Positions 32,846 through 42,030 of a stretch of 51,026 nucleotides of DNA are shown in pieces. The stretch is from contig NZ_GL476310.1 in NCBI RefSeq assembly GCF_000148725.1, positions 316,512 to 367,537 on the forward strand, in the 5' to 3' direction. Under the pieces are notes generated by a model. The model saw only the letters and a list, made by a program, of their open reading frames with translations, made no database searches and was not told where the DNA came from. How positions within the stretch are numbered: position 1 is the stretch's first letter; every line of letters starts with the position of its first letter. The position numbers and the translations under genes are program-made. The stretch is from Roseibium sp. TrichSKD4. GTDB lineage: Bacteria > Pseudomonadota > Alphaproteobacteria > Rhizobiales > Stappiaceae.

Positions 32846-34651
32846 TCAATCGTCCATCTTGAGGGCCTGAATAAAGGCCTCTTGCGGAATCTCCACCTTG
32901 CCGAACTGGCGCATCTTCTTCTTACCCGCCTTTTGCTTTTCCAGAAGCTTGCGTTTCCGGGTCGCGTCACCACCGTAACATTTGGCGGTCACGTCCTTGC
33001 GAAGTGCTGACAGAGTCTCACGCGCGATCACCTTGCCGCCGATGGCCGCCTGAATCGGGATCTTGAACATGTGCCGCGGGATCAGCTCTTTCAGCTTTTC
33101 CACCATGGCCCGGCCCCGACGTTCGGCTTGCGAACGGTGAACCAGAACGGATAGAGCGTCCACCGGTTCTTCGTTGACCAGAATGGACATTTTCACCAGA
33201 TCACCGGCTCGGTAATCCGAAATCTGATAATCGAAGGAGGCATAGCCCTTCGAGATGGATTTCAGGCGGTCGTAAAAGTCGAAGACCACTTCGTTGAGCG
33301 GCAGATCGTAGGTCACCATCGCGCGCGAGCCGACATAGGACAGGTCAATCTGCAGGCCGCGCCGCTCTTGGCACAGCTTCAAGATACCGCCCAGATACTC
33401 ATCTGGCGTCATGATGTTCGCGCGGATCCATGGCTCACGGATCTCGTCGATCTTCACCACGTCCGGCATGTCAGCCGGATTGTGAAGCTCGACTTCCGAC
33501 CCATCCGTCAACGTCATTTCATAGACCACAGACGGAGCGGTTGCGATCAGGTCGAGATTGAACTCGCGCGACAGGCGTTCCTGAATGATTTCAAGGTGCA
33601 AAAGGCCGAGGAAGCCACACCGGAAACCAAAACCGAGCGCTGCAGAGGTTTCCATCTCAAAGGAAAAGCTCGCGTCGTTCAGGCGCAGCTTGCCCATTGC
33701 TGAGCGGAGGCCTTCAAAGTCATTGGCATCAATCGGGAAGAGGCCGCAGAAGACGACGGGTTGTGCAGGTTTAAAGCCCGGAAGCGGCTCGACGTTTGTT
33801 ACCTTGTCGAGAGTGATCGTGTCACCAACCCGCGTATCGGCAACTTCCTTGATCGAGGCGGTGATAACGCCGATTTCGCCAGCACGGAGTTCGTCAACCT
33901 GCAGAAACTTCGGTGTCATAACGCCGACGCGGTCAATGTCATAGACAGCCCCGGTGCCAAGCATCTTGACCCGCTGCCCCTTTTTCAGGGAGCCGTCAAT
34001 GACGCGGATCATCACCATGACGCCAAGATAGGTGTCATACCAGCTGTCGACGAGCATGGCCTTCAGCGTGCCATTGGGTTGACCTTGCGGTGGCGGCAGT
34101 TGCTTGACGATCGCTTCCAGAACGCTCTCAATACCCAGACCGGTCTTTGCCGAGATCATGCAGGCATCTGCCGTGTCGATCCCGATGACATCTTCGATCT
34201 GTTCCTTGATGCGATCAGGTTCTGCAGCGGGAAGGTCGATCTTGTTCAGAACCGTGACAATCTCGTGGTCGTTGTCGATGGCCTGATAGACGTTAGCCAG
34301 CGTTTGCGCTTCCACACCCTGCGATGCATCCACCACAAGCAGAGACCCTTCACAGGCAGCCAGTGACCGAGACACCTCATAGGCGAAGTCGACGTGGCCC
34401 GGAGTGTCGATCAGGTTCAACGTATATTGTTGTCCATCTTCGGCATTGTAGATCAGCCGCACGGTCTGGGCCTTGATCGTGATCCCGCGCTCTTTCTCGA
34501 TATCCATGGAATCGAGAACCTGATCAGACATTTCACGGTCTGTCAGGGTGCCGGTCATCTGAATGAGCCGGTCAGCAAGGGTCGACTTACCGTGGTCGAT
34601 ATGCGCCACGATGGAGAAGTTTCGAATGTTGGAAATCGGTTCGCTCGTCAT
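32846..34651 (-). CDS. lepA: Elongation factor 4 (LepA)
   Basis: 601 residues of standard LepA. The G domain has [21 protein letters not shown] and [11 protein letters not shown]. Domain II follows, then the LepA-specific C-terminal domain with the late motif [20 protein letters not shown] split across its last 60 residues. LepA is a ribosome-binding GTPase that acts in back-translocation or initiation-stage assembly. It follows mepA at 80 bases on the same strand. Confidence 0.97.
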   Translation of the reverse strand: MTSEPISNIRNFSIVAHIDHGKSTLADRLIQMTGTLTDREMSDQVLDSMDIEKERGITIKAQTVRLIYNAEDGQQYTLNLIDTPGHVDFAYEVSRSLAACEGSLLVVDASQGVEAQTLANVYQAIDNDHEIVTVLNKIDLPAAEPDRIKEQIEDVIGIDTADACMISAKTGLGIESVLEAIVKQLPPPQGQPNGTLKAMLVDSWYDTYLGVMVMIRVIDGSLKKGQRVKMLGTGAVYDIDRVGVMTPKFLQVDELRAGEIGVITASIKEVADTRVGDTITLDKVTNVEPLPGFKPAQPVVFCGLFPIDANDFEGLRSAMGKLRLNDASFSFEMETSAALGFGFRCGFLGLLHLEIIQERLSREFNLDLIATAPSVVYEMTLTDGSEVELHNPADMPDVVKIDEIREPWIRANIMTPDEYLGGILKLCQERRGLQIDLSYVGSRAMVTYDLPLNEVVFDFYDRLKSISKGYASFDYQISDYRAGDLVKMSILVNEEPVDALSVLVHRSQAERRGRAMVEKLKELIPRHMFKIPIQAAIGGKVIARETLSALRKDVTAKCYGGDATRKRKLLEKQKAGKKKMRQFGKVEIPQEAFIQALKMDD

Positions 34652-34731
34652 GGCGCCCCTTTACCATCGGAAAAGCGTTTCGCCTAGTACATTGAGCGCG
34701 ATATGAAGCCGAAATCGGAAAAGTCAATCCG

Positions 34732-35865
34732 TTATTGGCGGGCTTCAGCTTGCAGGACGGAACGACAGTCGTTTGGAAGGGCGGCCAATTGCATGGCGCG
34801 CTTCTTTTTGACAACCGGTTTTTTGTTCGGGTCTTTCGGCTTGTTGGGCACCCAAGGCACATCCGACAGCCAGTAAACCAGTTCTTCTCCGCAGCCGTCT
34901 CCAGGTGGTGGTGGATTTTGGTTCTTGCAGCCGATGCTGTCTGGTGGGCAGGAGAGCCGAACATGGAAATGGTAGTGGTGCCCCCACCAAGAGCGGACTT
35001 TTCGAAGCCAGCTTCGGTCCGGACCGCGTTCAAAAGAGCAAAGCGCTTTTTTAATGGTGGGATTGACAAAAATGCGGGCCACACGACGATCCTGCGCTGC
35101 CCGCCGGATCAGCCGCGCATGAGCGTCTGTCCATTTGTTCGGATCGACACTTCTGTCTGCACCTTTTACGTCGAGCGGTCCCTTCAGCATGGAGATAGCC
35201 GAAATCTCTTCCCGCTCTTGTTGGGATAGCCGGCGGTTCGGCATTTGACGAAGCCAGATGTCAGCATCTAAACCGATCTGATGGCTTGCGTGGCCAGAGG
35301 TCATCGGCCCGCCGCGTGGTTGGGCCAAATCACCGACAAGAAGCCCACTCCACCCTAAAGAGGGGGCATCATCAGCCAGATCTTGCAGATAATCGATTAG
35401 GTCCGGGTGGCCCCAATTCCGGTTTCTCGACAGCCGCATGACCTGCCAGGTGTTGCCGTCTTTGGGCAGGAAAGTACCTCCTGCCAGACATCCCTTGGCA
35501 TAGGAACCAATGGACCGTGCTCTGAGATTGGCTGGCTTGGCAGCTGCTCCAAAATACTCTTTTGCAGCACGATCACCGCGCAGCGCCAGTCGCTGGGCAG
35601 GGATGGTGGGGGAGTATCCCTCCGGTACGGCGGCTTTGCGCGCCGGAACAGGCACTGTGGGAGCCGTAGCTGTATCAGCCGCCGCTTTTGTGTTTTGTGT
35701 GATGATCTGCGTGATGTCTGGTGTGATTGAAAGGGTTTGCACCCGGACATCGCCCGGTTTTGCATTTGGACGCGGTGGGTCTTCTGCCAAAGCACTGCTC
35801 AGCGACAGTCCGCCCCAAAGGAAAAGCGAAGTGAGACCGATGACGGCTGATTTCAATCCGGACAA
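34732..35865 (-). CDS. mepA: Penicillin-insensitive murein endopeptidase MepA
   Basis: 377 residues: signal peptide (LTSLFLWGGLSLSSALAED), a Pro/Thr-rich linker to about residue 80, then the LAS-type zinc peptidase. Zinc ligands are visible in HASHQIGLDADIW and in WGHHYHFHVRLSCP. Conserved cysteines lie in the KGCLAGG, LCSFERG and C-terminal DGCGEE segments. MepA cuts D-Ala-meso-diaminopimelyl cross-links in periplasmic peptidoglycan. It is 17 bases downstream of the patatin gene, so the two are probably co-transcribed, and it precedes lepA. Confidence 0.93.
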   Translation of the reverse strand: MSGLKSAVIGLTSLFLWGGLSLSSALAEDPPRPNAKPGDVRVQTLSITPDITQIITQNTKAAADTATAPTVPVPARKAAVPEGYSPTIPAQRLALRGDRAAKEYFGAAAKPANLRARSIGSYAKGCLAGGTFLPKDGNTWQVMRLSRNRNWGHPDLIDYLQDLADDAPSLGWSGLLVGDLAQPRGGPMTSGHASHQIGLDADIWLRQMPNRRLSQQEREEISAISMLKGPLDVKGADRSVDPNKWTDAHARLIRRAAQDRRVARIFVNPTIKKALCSFERGPDRSWLRKVRSWWGHHYHFHVRLSCPPDSIGCKNQNPPPPGDGCGEELVYWLSDVPWVPNKPKDPNKKPVVKKKRAMQLAALPNDCRSVLQAEARQ

Positions 35866-35882
35866 TTCAAACAGACCCTTCT

Positions 35883-36968
35883 TCAGGCGGCATTCTCCAG
35901 ATCACTAGCATGCTGTGAACCGTTGCTAGATGGCAAGTTCGCAATCAGCATCTCTACGAATTCATCCAGAACAACTGTGTTGTCGCGGATTATCCGGTCA
36001 GCCGCCCCATTCAAGGTAATCAGGTTGCCCGGACGTGCATTGTCGAAGTCCTCAGCATCGGGCGGAATTTCCCCGGTCAGGCGGATGTATTTGCCAACGT
36101 TCATTTCTTCAAACAGCCACTTGGCCTGATAGCTGGCTGTCTGAGATTGCCCGTCTGCAAAGATCGACAAAAGCGGCACCCCGTTCGAGGGGCGCATCCA
36201 GCCAAGGGTGCCCCAGCCAACGGCTTGCTCATACGGGTATCCACGTTTAGGGGCGTAGCCAGTACCAAGGGACAGGAGGACGACATCCTCGCATCCCCAG
36301 CCGAGTTTGCGTGCTTCAAGATAGGCGGCAATGCTCGGGTCATTCATGAAGACGCCGCCATCGACCAAAGCTTCTTCGCGTTTGAGTGTCAGATTTTCGA
36401 CGCGGGACGGTTCAAAATAAGAGGGAGCAGCCGTCGTCGCGCGGACCGCTTGCCAGAAGTAATAATCGTCAGGGCGGCGGCTCCCTTCTTCCAGACCATT
36501 TGTCATGAAAAGGGCGCGTCTGTTTTCTATGTCGTAGGCGGTCAGAACCAGATTGGTCAGTCCGCTTGCCATTGAAGTCCAGCCAAACCGTTCCTTGAGG
36601 AGTTTTTCAAACGGGCGAGCATCATAGCTCTCGTCAAACAGACCGTACGGATTGGCAATCATGCGAGCAAGACGGTTGCTGATCGACGGCGTAAAAATCG
36701 TGCGCGCGTCACGCTCGTAGAAGTCCCGCAGCTCGGAAATGGTGGCGACTGCCTCACTTTTCTTGCCATCCGGCTTAGGCGCGCTGAGAGAAGCGGCGAT
36801 AAGCCCACCGGTAGAAGTGCCGCACATCATGTCGAACAGCTCATGCATCGGCTTGTTGACGCCGCGATGGGCCAACCGGCTTTCGATTGTTTCAAGAATT
36901 CGAAGCGGAATGATACCCCGCACGCCGCCGCCATCAATGGATAAAACAAATCTCTTTTTGCCCGCCAT
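35883..36968 (-). CDS. Patatin-like phospholipase family protein
   Basis: 361 residues. The patatin elements appear in order: oxyanion loop DGGGVRGIIPL near residue 13, nucleophile elbow GTSTGG near 50, and DGG in the EALVDGGVFMND segment, giving the Ser-Asp dyad. Such enzymes hydrolyse acyl lipids. No signal peptide is present, so it is cytoplasmic or membrane-peripheral. It heads a minus-strand group with mepA. The closest style is the CapV/cPLA2-like soluble patatins, but no cyclase partner is nearby, so an antiphage role is not supported. Confidence 0.88.
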   Translation of the reverse strand: MAGKKRFVLSIDGGGVRGIIPLRILETIESRLAHRGVNKPMHELFDMMCGTSTGGLIAASLSAPKPDGKKSEAVATISELRDFYERDARTIFTPSISNRLARMIANPYGLFDESYDARPFEKLLKERFGWTSMASGLTNLVLTAYDIENRRALFMTNGLEEGSRRPDDYYFWQAVRATTAAPSYFEPSRVENLTLKREEALVDGGVFMNDPSIAAYLEARKLGWGCEDVVLLSLGTGYAPKRGYPYEQAVGWGTLGWMRPSNGVPLLSIFADGQSQTASYQAKWLFEEMNVGKYIRLTGEIPPDAEDFDNARPGNLITLNGAADRIIRDNTVVLDEFVEMLIANLPSSNGSQHASDLENAA

Positions 36969-37004
36969 GGCTCTCCCTCATGGTCTGACTGATGAAAACT
37001 TCAG

Positions 37005-37022
37005 GGTGTTCGAGCGAACACC
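37005..37022. repeat. Near-continuous palindrome GGTGTTCG-AG-CGAACACC
   Basis: Perfect 8-base arms around 2 bases, located 36 bases before the patatin gene start and upstream of the M42 peptidase gene. The position suits an operator or a short hairpin; no known motif is matched with confidence. Confidence 0.4.
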
Positions 37023-37237
37023 TGACGCTGGATCAAGTTTTGCCGGGAAATACGACAGGCTCAAGGCATGAGAGCCAACTTTCCACTAACGTCGCGAACT
37101 TGGTCAGGAACTCGTTAATCTGCAGCTCAAAACTGAGCCGATCCGCAAGGCCGGTGACAGGCCGCGTTCTTTGGTTGCGTAGAGTGGCCCGGTTCGGTAC
37201 CGATGGAGGCAGAACAACAACAAAAGGCAGTTCATTC

Positions 37238-38284
37238 ATGAATATTGATCTCTTGCGCCGCCTGTGTGAAACGCCGGGCGTTCCAGGCCACGAACATCGC
37301 GTCCGTGAGCTTATCAAGAGCGAGATCGACGGACTGTTTGATACCGTCGAAACCGATGCCATGGGCTCTTTGCTCTGTAAACGGGACGCGCGCAAATCTG
37401 CGAAGAACGGTGAAAGCCCGCAAAAAATCATGCTGCTGTGTCATATGGACGAAATCGGGTTCCTCGTATCGCATGTGACGGACAAGGGCTTTGTCCATGT
37501 TCAGCCGGTCGGCGGTTTCGATGCACGAAATCTGTTCTCTCGCCGGGTGCTTGTGTCCACCGATGAGGGGGACTTCAAGGGCGTCATGAACCCCGGTGGC
37601 AAACCGATCCATATTTCTTCCCCGGAAGAACGCAAGAAGGTTCCTGAACCGAAAAACTTTGTGGTCGATATGGGGCTTGGCGAAAAGACCAAGGACATTG
37701 TCAAGATCGGCGACATGGTGACCATGGACGAGCCGCTGATTGAGATCGGCGACAAGATCGTTTCAAAGGCACTGGATAACCGGATCGCCTGCTGGCTGGG
37801 CATTGAGGCCATCAAGGCACTCGGAAAGGCGAAGCATTCGGCGGAAATTCATGTCGCGTTTACATGCCAAGAGGAAGTCGGACTGCGCGGCGCGCGCACA
37901 GCTGCCTTCGCGATCAAGCCGGACATTGGCCTCGGCATTGATGTAACTTTGGCTTGCGATACACCGGGTGTTCCGGAAGAAGACCGCACGACCGTTCAGG
38001 GCAATGGCTTCGGCCTTCATGTGAAAGATTCCAGCTTCATTGCAGATCGTGAACTGGTGAAAGACATTGAGGCGCTGGCGGTTAAGGAAGACATTCCGTA
38101 TCAGCGCACCATGTTGGCCGCAGGTGGTCAGGATGGGGCTGCTGCTCAGCAGGCAGCTGCTGGTGCAAAAGCTGTCGGGATTGTGGTCGGCACCCGTTAC
38201 ATCCACACCGTGACCGAGATGATCCACAAATCGGACCTGCAAGCCGCATTGGATATCATCGCCGCCTACCTGAAAAAGAGCTGA
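37238..38284 (+). CDS. M42 family metallopeptidase
   Basis: About 348 residues from ATG 37238, where the family begins (MNIDLLRRLCETPGVPGHEH). The metal-site pieces occur in order: LLCHMDEIGF, DNRIACWLGIEA, FTCQEEVGLRGA and VGTRYIHT. M42 enzymes are di-metal aminopeptidases or deblocking peptidases forming large cytoplasmic tetrahedral shells. The longer upstream frame has no matching residues and was discarded. It stands alone with its own terminator. Confidence 0.9.
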   Translation: MNIDLLRRLCETPGVPGHEHRVRELIKSEIDGLFDTVETDAMGSLLCKRDARKSAKNGESPQKIMLLCHMDEIGFLVSHVTDKGFVHVQPVGGFDARNLFSRRVLVSTDEGDFKGVMNPGGKPIHISSPEERKKVPEPKNFVVDMGLGEKTKDIVKIGDMVTMDEPLIEIGDKIVSKALDNRIACWLGIEAIKALGKAKHSAEIHVAFTCQEEVGLRGARTAAFAIKPDIGLGIDVTLACDTPGVPEEDRTTVQGNGFGLHVKDSSFIADRELVKDIEALAVKEDIPYQRTMLAAGGQDGAAAQQAAAGAKAVGIVVGTRYIHTVTEMIHKSDLQAALDIIAAYLKKS

Positions 38285-38302
38285 GATCACGGCATATGAA
38301 TT

Positions 38303-38333
38303 AAAAAGCCGCCAAAGTCGGGCGGCTTTTTTT
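38303..38333. terminator. Bidirectional Rho-independent terminator
   Basis: AAAAAGCCGCC and GGCGGCTTTTT pair around 7 bases, followed by more T. It serves the M42 peptidase gene and the convergent prfH gene, whose stop lies 4 bases beyond. Confidence 0.88.
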
Positions 38334-38336
38334 GGT

Positions 38337-38990
38337 TCAACCTTCGACGAAGCTAGGGCCTTTGAAAGAAAGGGTCGCGTTTCCCCGCTCCAACTGTCGG
38401 TGCAAGAGGTTTTCGGACGATTTGGCCCCTGCATCAGCTTCGGCAGCCAGTAAGTAGAGCCTGTCGTGCAGGCGGTTTAAGGCTGCCGCGCGGTTTCTGT
38501 GTTGAGACCGTTCATCGCGCGCCACAACAGATAATCCTGTCGGCAAGTGTGTTAGCCGCACAGCGCTATCTGTCGTGTTTTGATGTTGCCCGCCTGGTCC
38601 GCCTGCTCGAAAGGTCTCAAACTTGAGATCTGAGGGGCTTAGAGTTTCGGTTTGGTCCCGTTCTGTTGCGAGCGCAAAGACGCCGACAAACCAGTTCTTG
38701 CGCTTGTGATGAGGGCGAAAAGGACTTTGGCACGTCCACCTAATGGTGCCGGTCCAGCGCTTCGCGATCTCGCTCGCGTCCTTTCCACTTAGGCGCAGGA
38801 TCGCCGACGCGGGGTCCTGATTGGGGCCTTCGGTCGATAGCGTTTCCTCGACATTCACCCGAAGTTTGGCAGCCTCTGTCGTGATCCGCGCTAGCACCAG
38901 AGACACAGCGCGTCGGCACTCGCGCGGACCATCCCCACTTGTGACAAGCAGGCGCGCGGTGTCTGTCTTGTCCGTGCATGATTTTACCAT
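38337..38990 (-). CDS. prfH: Peptide chain release factor homologue PrfH
   Basis: 217 residues. It is shorter than RF1/RF2, lacks their codon-reading domain, and keeps the peptidyl-tRNA hydrolysis domain with the GGQ motif (FRAGGPGGQHQNTTDSAVRL) followed by SQHRNRAAALNRL. This is PrfH, which is almost always encoded next to RtcB. The family is known from work on damaged ribosomes: PrfH frees peptide from ribosomes with a cleaved 16S decoding centre so that RtcB can reseal the rRNA. Here it overlaps rtcB by 7 bases. Confidence 0.92.
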   Translation of the reverse strand: MVKSCTDKTDTARLLVTSGDGPRECRRAVSLVLARITTEAAKLRVNVEETLSTEGPNQDPASAILRLSGKDASEIAKRWTGTIRWTCQSPFRPHHKRKNWFVGVFALATERDQTETLSPSDLKFETFRAGGPGGQHQNTTDSAVRLTHLPTGLSVVARDERSQHRNRAAALNRLHDRLYLLAAEADAGAKSSENLLHRQLERGNATLSFKGPSFVEG

Positions 38991-40171
38991 GACCTACGCC
39001 TCCTGTTTTCGTCGCGGACCTTGTGGCGCTTGCGGTCCCGAATATCCTGTGATGACTTCTTGTAGGTCAGCAATGGCTTGAGAGAAGCAACCCGCGTAAC
39101 CAAGCCAAACGATACAAGCTCATCCAAAACATGTTGCGACGATTTGTAGGCTTGCGGAGCCTCCTCAATGAGCAGCTGCCGATCTTCGCAGATGATGAAG
39201 CCGCCGGATGCATTGCGTTTCAAAGCTTCGCGATCCGATTTGGTTTTGCCCGCACGCCCAGTCATGGAGCTGCGATCGTACTTGCGGCCTGACCCATGGG
39301 CGAGAGAGAGCAAACTGCCGGGATGCCGACCGGTCGGGCGCACAACATAACTCAAGGTGTTGCGCGATCCGGCCAACGGTGTCAGACCCAAATCAGCCCG
39401 CGCGGCCCCTTTGCGATGCAATAGACAGTCTCTGTATCTCTCAGCAAGATTGTGAGGTACATCTGCGATTGGAACGATATCTGACTTAAGCGCATGGGCT
39501 GCCCGTTCCGCGATGATGCGCCGATTGAGGCTCGCCCAAACAACGGCTTGAGCGTGCTGTTCCAGATACTGGGTGGCGAGAGCCGAGTTCTGCTCCAGAC
39601 CATGGTCATAGGCCTGCACAGTATCAAAGACCTCCGGGCCAAGTGACCGGGAGCCACTGTGAACCAGCAGAACCAGTTGCCCTTTTCTGAGGTCGGATGT
39701 CTGCTCATTTTCTGCCACGTCATCAACGACCTGCAGTTCGCAGAAATGATTGCCACCCCCAATCGTTCCAAGTGCAGCGGGATGAAGGCTGCGAGACAGT
39801 CCGATCTCTGTGAGGCGGCTATTGGCATCTCCATTCCAAGGGCCTTCGAGGTCACGCAATTTCTCCGCGGCCTTATCAAGCCGGAGTTTTCGTGCCTCCA
39901 GACGAAGCGCAAAAAGGCTCATGCCACACCCGATATCATTGCCGATCAGGTGCGGGTAAAGCCTTTTGGAAAGCACAGCGCATCCAACAGGCCCGAACTT
40001 GCCGGGGTGAAGGTCGGGAAACGCAGCGATAGCTTCCACCTCGGGTAGAGTGGCGATCTGGGAAAGCTGGTCTGTTGCTTTGCCTTCAATCCAGGATTTT
40101 TGAGAAAAGAAGTGATGTACAGCCGCCGGCAGTGAAGCCCCTGGCTGGCCATCCATATGGGAAGTGCCCAT
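38984..40171 (-). CDS. rtcB: RNA ligase RtcB, RtcB2 type, paired with PrfH
   Basis: 395 residues. The ligase core is complete: FPDLHPGKFGPVGCA, the Mn-site cysteine in GNDIGCGMSLF, GGGNHFCE, VHSGSRSLG and the guanylated His in SLAHGSGRKYDR. RtcB joins 2',3'-cyclic phosphate and 5'-OH RNA ends using GTP. The strict pairing with prfH marks the rRNA-repair branch rather than a general tRNA-splicing RtcB. No RtcR or RtcA is nearby. The frame also offers a later ATG (MDGQPGASLP). The basic tail (RDRKRHKVRDENRRRRSW) is unusual. Confidence 0.92.
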   Translation of the reverse strand: MGTSHMDGQPGASLPAAVHHFFSQKSWIEGKATDQLSQIATLPEVEAIAAFPDLHPGKFGPVGCAVLSKRLYPHLIGNDIGCGMSLFALRLEARKLRLDKAAEKLRDLEGPWNGDANSRLTEIGLSRSLHPAALGTIGGGNHFCELQVVDDVAENEQTSDLRKGQLVLLVHSGSRSLGPEVFDTVQAYDHGLEQNSALATQYLEQHAQAVVWASLNRRIIAERAAHALKSDIVPIADVPHNLAERYRDCLLHRKGAARADLGLTPLAGSRNTLSYVVRPTGRHPGSLLSLAHGSGRKYDRSSMTGRAGKTKSDREALKRNASGGFIICEDRQLLIEEAPQAYKSSQHVLDELVSFGLVTRVASLKPLLTYKKSSQDIRDRKRHKVRDENRRRRSW

Positions 40172-40426
40172 TTGGTGTTTCCATTTTCAATGCAAAAGTC
40201 AGGCGCAAGATGGATCTTGCCCTGTGGCATCCCACTGCACCGCTAACGCGGATTAGCTGAGATGTGCTGCCTTTGCGGGCGAGCGGCTGTCGAAATGCAT
40301 GTCCGTCCCCTTTGAAAATGAAATCAGGAAACAGCTAAAAAGCCGAATTTGCTTTGCGGTTCAAGAGCGGGCGGAGGCCCTAAAAGGATATTGCGAGCCT
40401 GCTGTGACTTTCATGTCACGCAGCGT
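40172..40426. other. Intergenic region upstream of rtcB with a short hairpin
   Basis: The 255 bases between rtcB and the HxlR gene have no supportable protein gene. GCAAGAT-GG-ATCTTGC at 40205-40220 is a 7-bp palindrome 34 bases before the rtcB start, and CCGC-GTTA-GCGG lies next to it. They may be leader structure or an operator for rtcB-prfH. Confidence 0.4.
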
Positions 40427-40792
40427 CTAGGACGGAGTTTCTTCCGGGTCTCGTCGCTCGGACCTCAATTGCATAGCCCATTTTGTAGACCAATCCCCTA
40501 AGGGGTGCAGTTTTGTAAATAGGTCTCGCCCGAGAGGTGTCAGTTCATATCCATGATCACCCCGGTCGACAAAAAGACTCTCTCGCAATTCCTTCAGGCG
40601 CTTGTTGAGAACGGTAGGTGATACGGTTTCGCAGCGGGATTGAAGTTCGCGAAACGTGAGAGGGCCATCGGATAACTGCCAAAGAATCCCGAGCGCCCAT
40701 GTGCGCCCCAAAAGGTCAAAGAGCGCCATGATCGGTTTACCGGATTTCGAGCCACGAACAGGCGTTCCGGGTTTGGGTGCTGATTTGGTCAT
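40427..40792 (-). CDS. HxlR family winged-helix regulator
   Basis: 121 residues. The single HxlR domain shows LFDLLGRTWALGILWQLSDG, then FRELQSRCETVSPTVLNKRL, then YELTPLGRDL. It is divergent from a DMT exporter gene and the shared gap carries nested palindromes, so it probably represses the exporter in response to a small molecule. A basic N-terminal extension (PKPGTPVRGSKSGKP) precedes the domain. Confidence 0.87.
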   Translation of the reverse strand: MTKSAPKPGTPVRGSKSGKPIMALFDLLGRTWALGILWQLSDGPLTFRELQSRCETVSPTVLNKRLKELRESLFVDRGDHGYELTPLGRDLFTKLHPLGDWSTKWAMQLRSERRDPEETPS

Positions 40793-40799
40793 GAATCTA

Positions 40800-40845
40800 T
40801 TGCTATCTTTTTTGTAGCGAATTATTGCTACGTATATGATAGCAA
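40800..40845. promoter_or_regulatory. Nested inverted repeats, probable HxlR operator
   Basis: TTGCTATC (40800-40807) is inverted as GATAGCAA (40838-40845), and inside them GTAGC (40814-40818) is inverted as GCTAC (40827-40831). The element fills the gap between the divergent HxlR and DMT genes, so a dimer bound here could block both promoters. Binding is inferred. Confidence 0.55.
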
Positions 40846-40857
40846 ATGGAGGTGGCG

Positions 40858-41751
40858 TTGTTTACTCTTTTTCCTGTGCTTGCAGCAGTAGGAGCTTCTG
40901 CGGGTTGGGCAACTGGCTCGGCTCTGGCCCAGTATCCAGCACGCCAACTGGGCGCGTTCGAGTTCACCCGCATCCAGCTGTTGACGTGTGGCGCATTGTT
41001 ATGGTTTCTCTCCGCAGTTTTTGGCCTTTGGCCCAGCATCAACTGGGCGCATTGGCCAGAATTTGTCCTGTCCTCTTTGGTGGGAATCATCTTGGGCAAT
41101 CTCGCCATGATCGAGTTGCTTCGTCAGGCAGGCCCTCGTCTGACCGAATTGCTCATGTGCCTGAAAGCTCCAATCGTCGCGGTGCTTGCCTTCATCTGGT
41201 TTGATGAGGTTTTGAACCCTGCTCAGGTGCTGGGTGGTGCGTTGGTGATTGTTGGGGTCATCTTGGCGATCGGACGGAGTCACGGCCGCGACGGACTTGC
41301 CCTTCGAGGCTTGAGGAGCTCGTTGTGGATCGCCTTTCTTGGGCTCTCTGCAGCCGCATTTCAGGGCGTTGGTTTTCTGGCTGTCAAACCGGCCCTTGAA
41401 GCAGGAGCTGAACCGCTTGCAATCGGTGCAATCCGTCTTTCGATGGCGGCTGCGATAATCTCCCTGATTGCACTTTGGCCGGCAACCCTGTTTCGCCCGC
41501 ACTCTGGCACTACGCCTTACCTGCTCCTTCGAACGGTGCTTCCGGGCGTCATTGGCTATGGGCTTTCAACGTCACTGTTGCTTTATGCCTACGCCAATAT
41601 GGAAGCAGGGCTGGCCATGGTCTTGGGCTCGCTATCGCCCATCCTTATCATTCCGGTTCTGTGGCTACGTGATGGACAACTGCCGAATACCAACGGGGTG
41701 ACCGGAGCTGGGCTGGCCATCTGCGGGATTGCCTTGATCGCGTTACAATGA
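40858..41751 (+). CDS. DMT superfamily exporter (EamA type)
   Basis: About 297 residues with ten membrane helices in two EamA repeats (first ending AIGRSHGRDG, second starting LWIAFLGLSAAAFQGVGFLA). Such carriers export amino acids or drugs. The ATG at 40846 contains a GGAGG immediately after it (40848-40852), which sits exactly where a ribosome-binding site for TTG 40858 would be. I therefore place the start at TTG 40858; ATG 40846 would add MEVA. The gene is divergent from the HxlR regulator. The substrate is unknown. Confidence 0.85.
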   Translation: MFTLFPVLAAVGASAGWATGSALAQYPARQLGAFEFTRIQLLTCGALLWFLSAVFGLWPSINWAHWPEFVLSSLVGIILGNLAMIELLRQAGPRLTELLMCLKAPIVAVLAFIWFDEVLNPAQVLGGALVIVGVILAIGRSHGRDGLALRGLRSSLWIAFLGLSAAAFQGVGFLAVKPALEAGAEPLAIGAIRLSMAAAIISLIALWPATLFRPHSGTTPYLLLRTVLPGVIGYGLSTSLLLYAYANMEAGLAMVLGSLSPILIIPVLWLRDGQLPNTNGVTGAGLAICGIALIALQ

Positions 41752-41761
41752 AACACAAACG

Positions 41762-41791
41762 AAAAAAGGCCGGGCGCAAGGCCCGACCTTC
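41762..41791 (-). terminator. Rho-independent terminator of cspA
   Basis: On the minus strand AAGGTCGGGC pairs with GCCCGGCCTT with one mismatch and is followed by TTTT after two bases. It is 30 bases after the cspA stop and can also act for the DMT gene. Confidence 0.7.
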
Positions 41792-41820
41792 TTAATCTCA
41801 GTTGGCTTTACGCCAAATAC

Positions 41821-42030
41821 TCAGACAGCAGCAAGGCCGTCGGCAGCGGACTTGCCAGAGCGGCGGTCCTGAACAACTTCAAAGCTGACCTTCTGGCCTT
41901 CGGAGAGAGTTGTCATGCCAGCGCGCTCAACAGCGGAGATGTGAACGAATACGTCTTGAGAACCATCTTCCGGCTGAATGAAGCCATAGCCTTTGGTGGT
42001 GTTGAAGAATTTTACTGTGCCGATAGCCAT
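41821..42030 (-). CDS. cspA: Cold shock protein CspA family
   Basis: 69 residues, one cold-shock domain with intact nucleic-acid motifs: RNP1 KGYGFIQP and RNP2 VFVHISAVE, after GTVKFFN. CspA proteins bind single-stranded RNA and melt secondary structure. It is a one-gene unit with a long upstream gap (279 bases) that probably holds a structured 5' leader, as is common for csp genes; I cannot fold it here. Confidence 0.95.
   Translation of the reverse strand: MAIGTVKFFNTTKGYGFIQPEDGSQDVFVHISAVERAGMTTLSEGQKVSFEVVQDRRSGKSAADGLAAV

Noticed and set aside
35883-36968. Patatin as a CBASS antiphage effector (CapV)
   Set aside because: No cyclic-nucleotide synthase or accessory CBASS genes are adjacent; neighbours are mepA and lepA.
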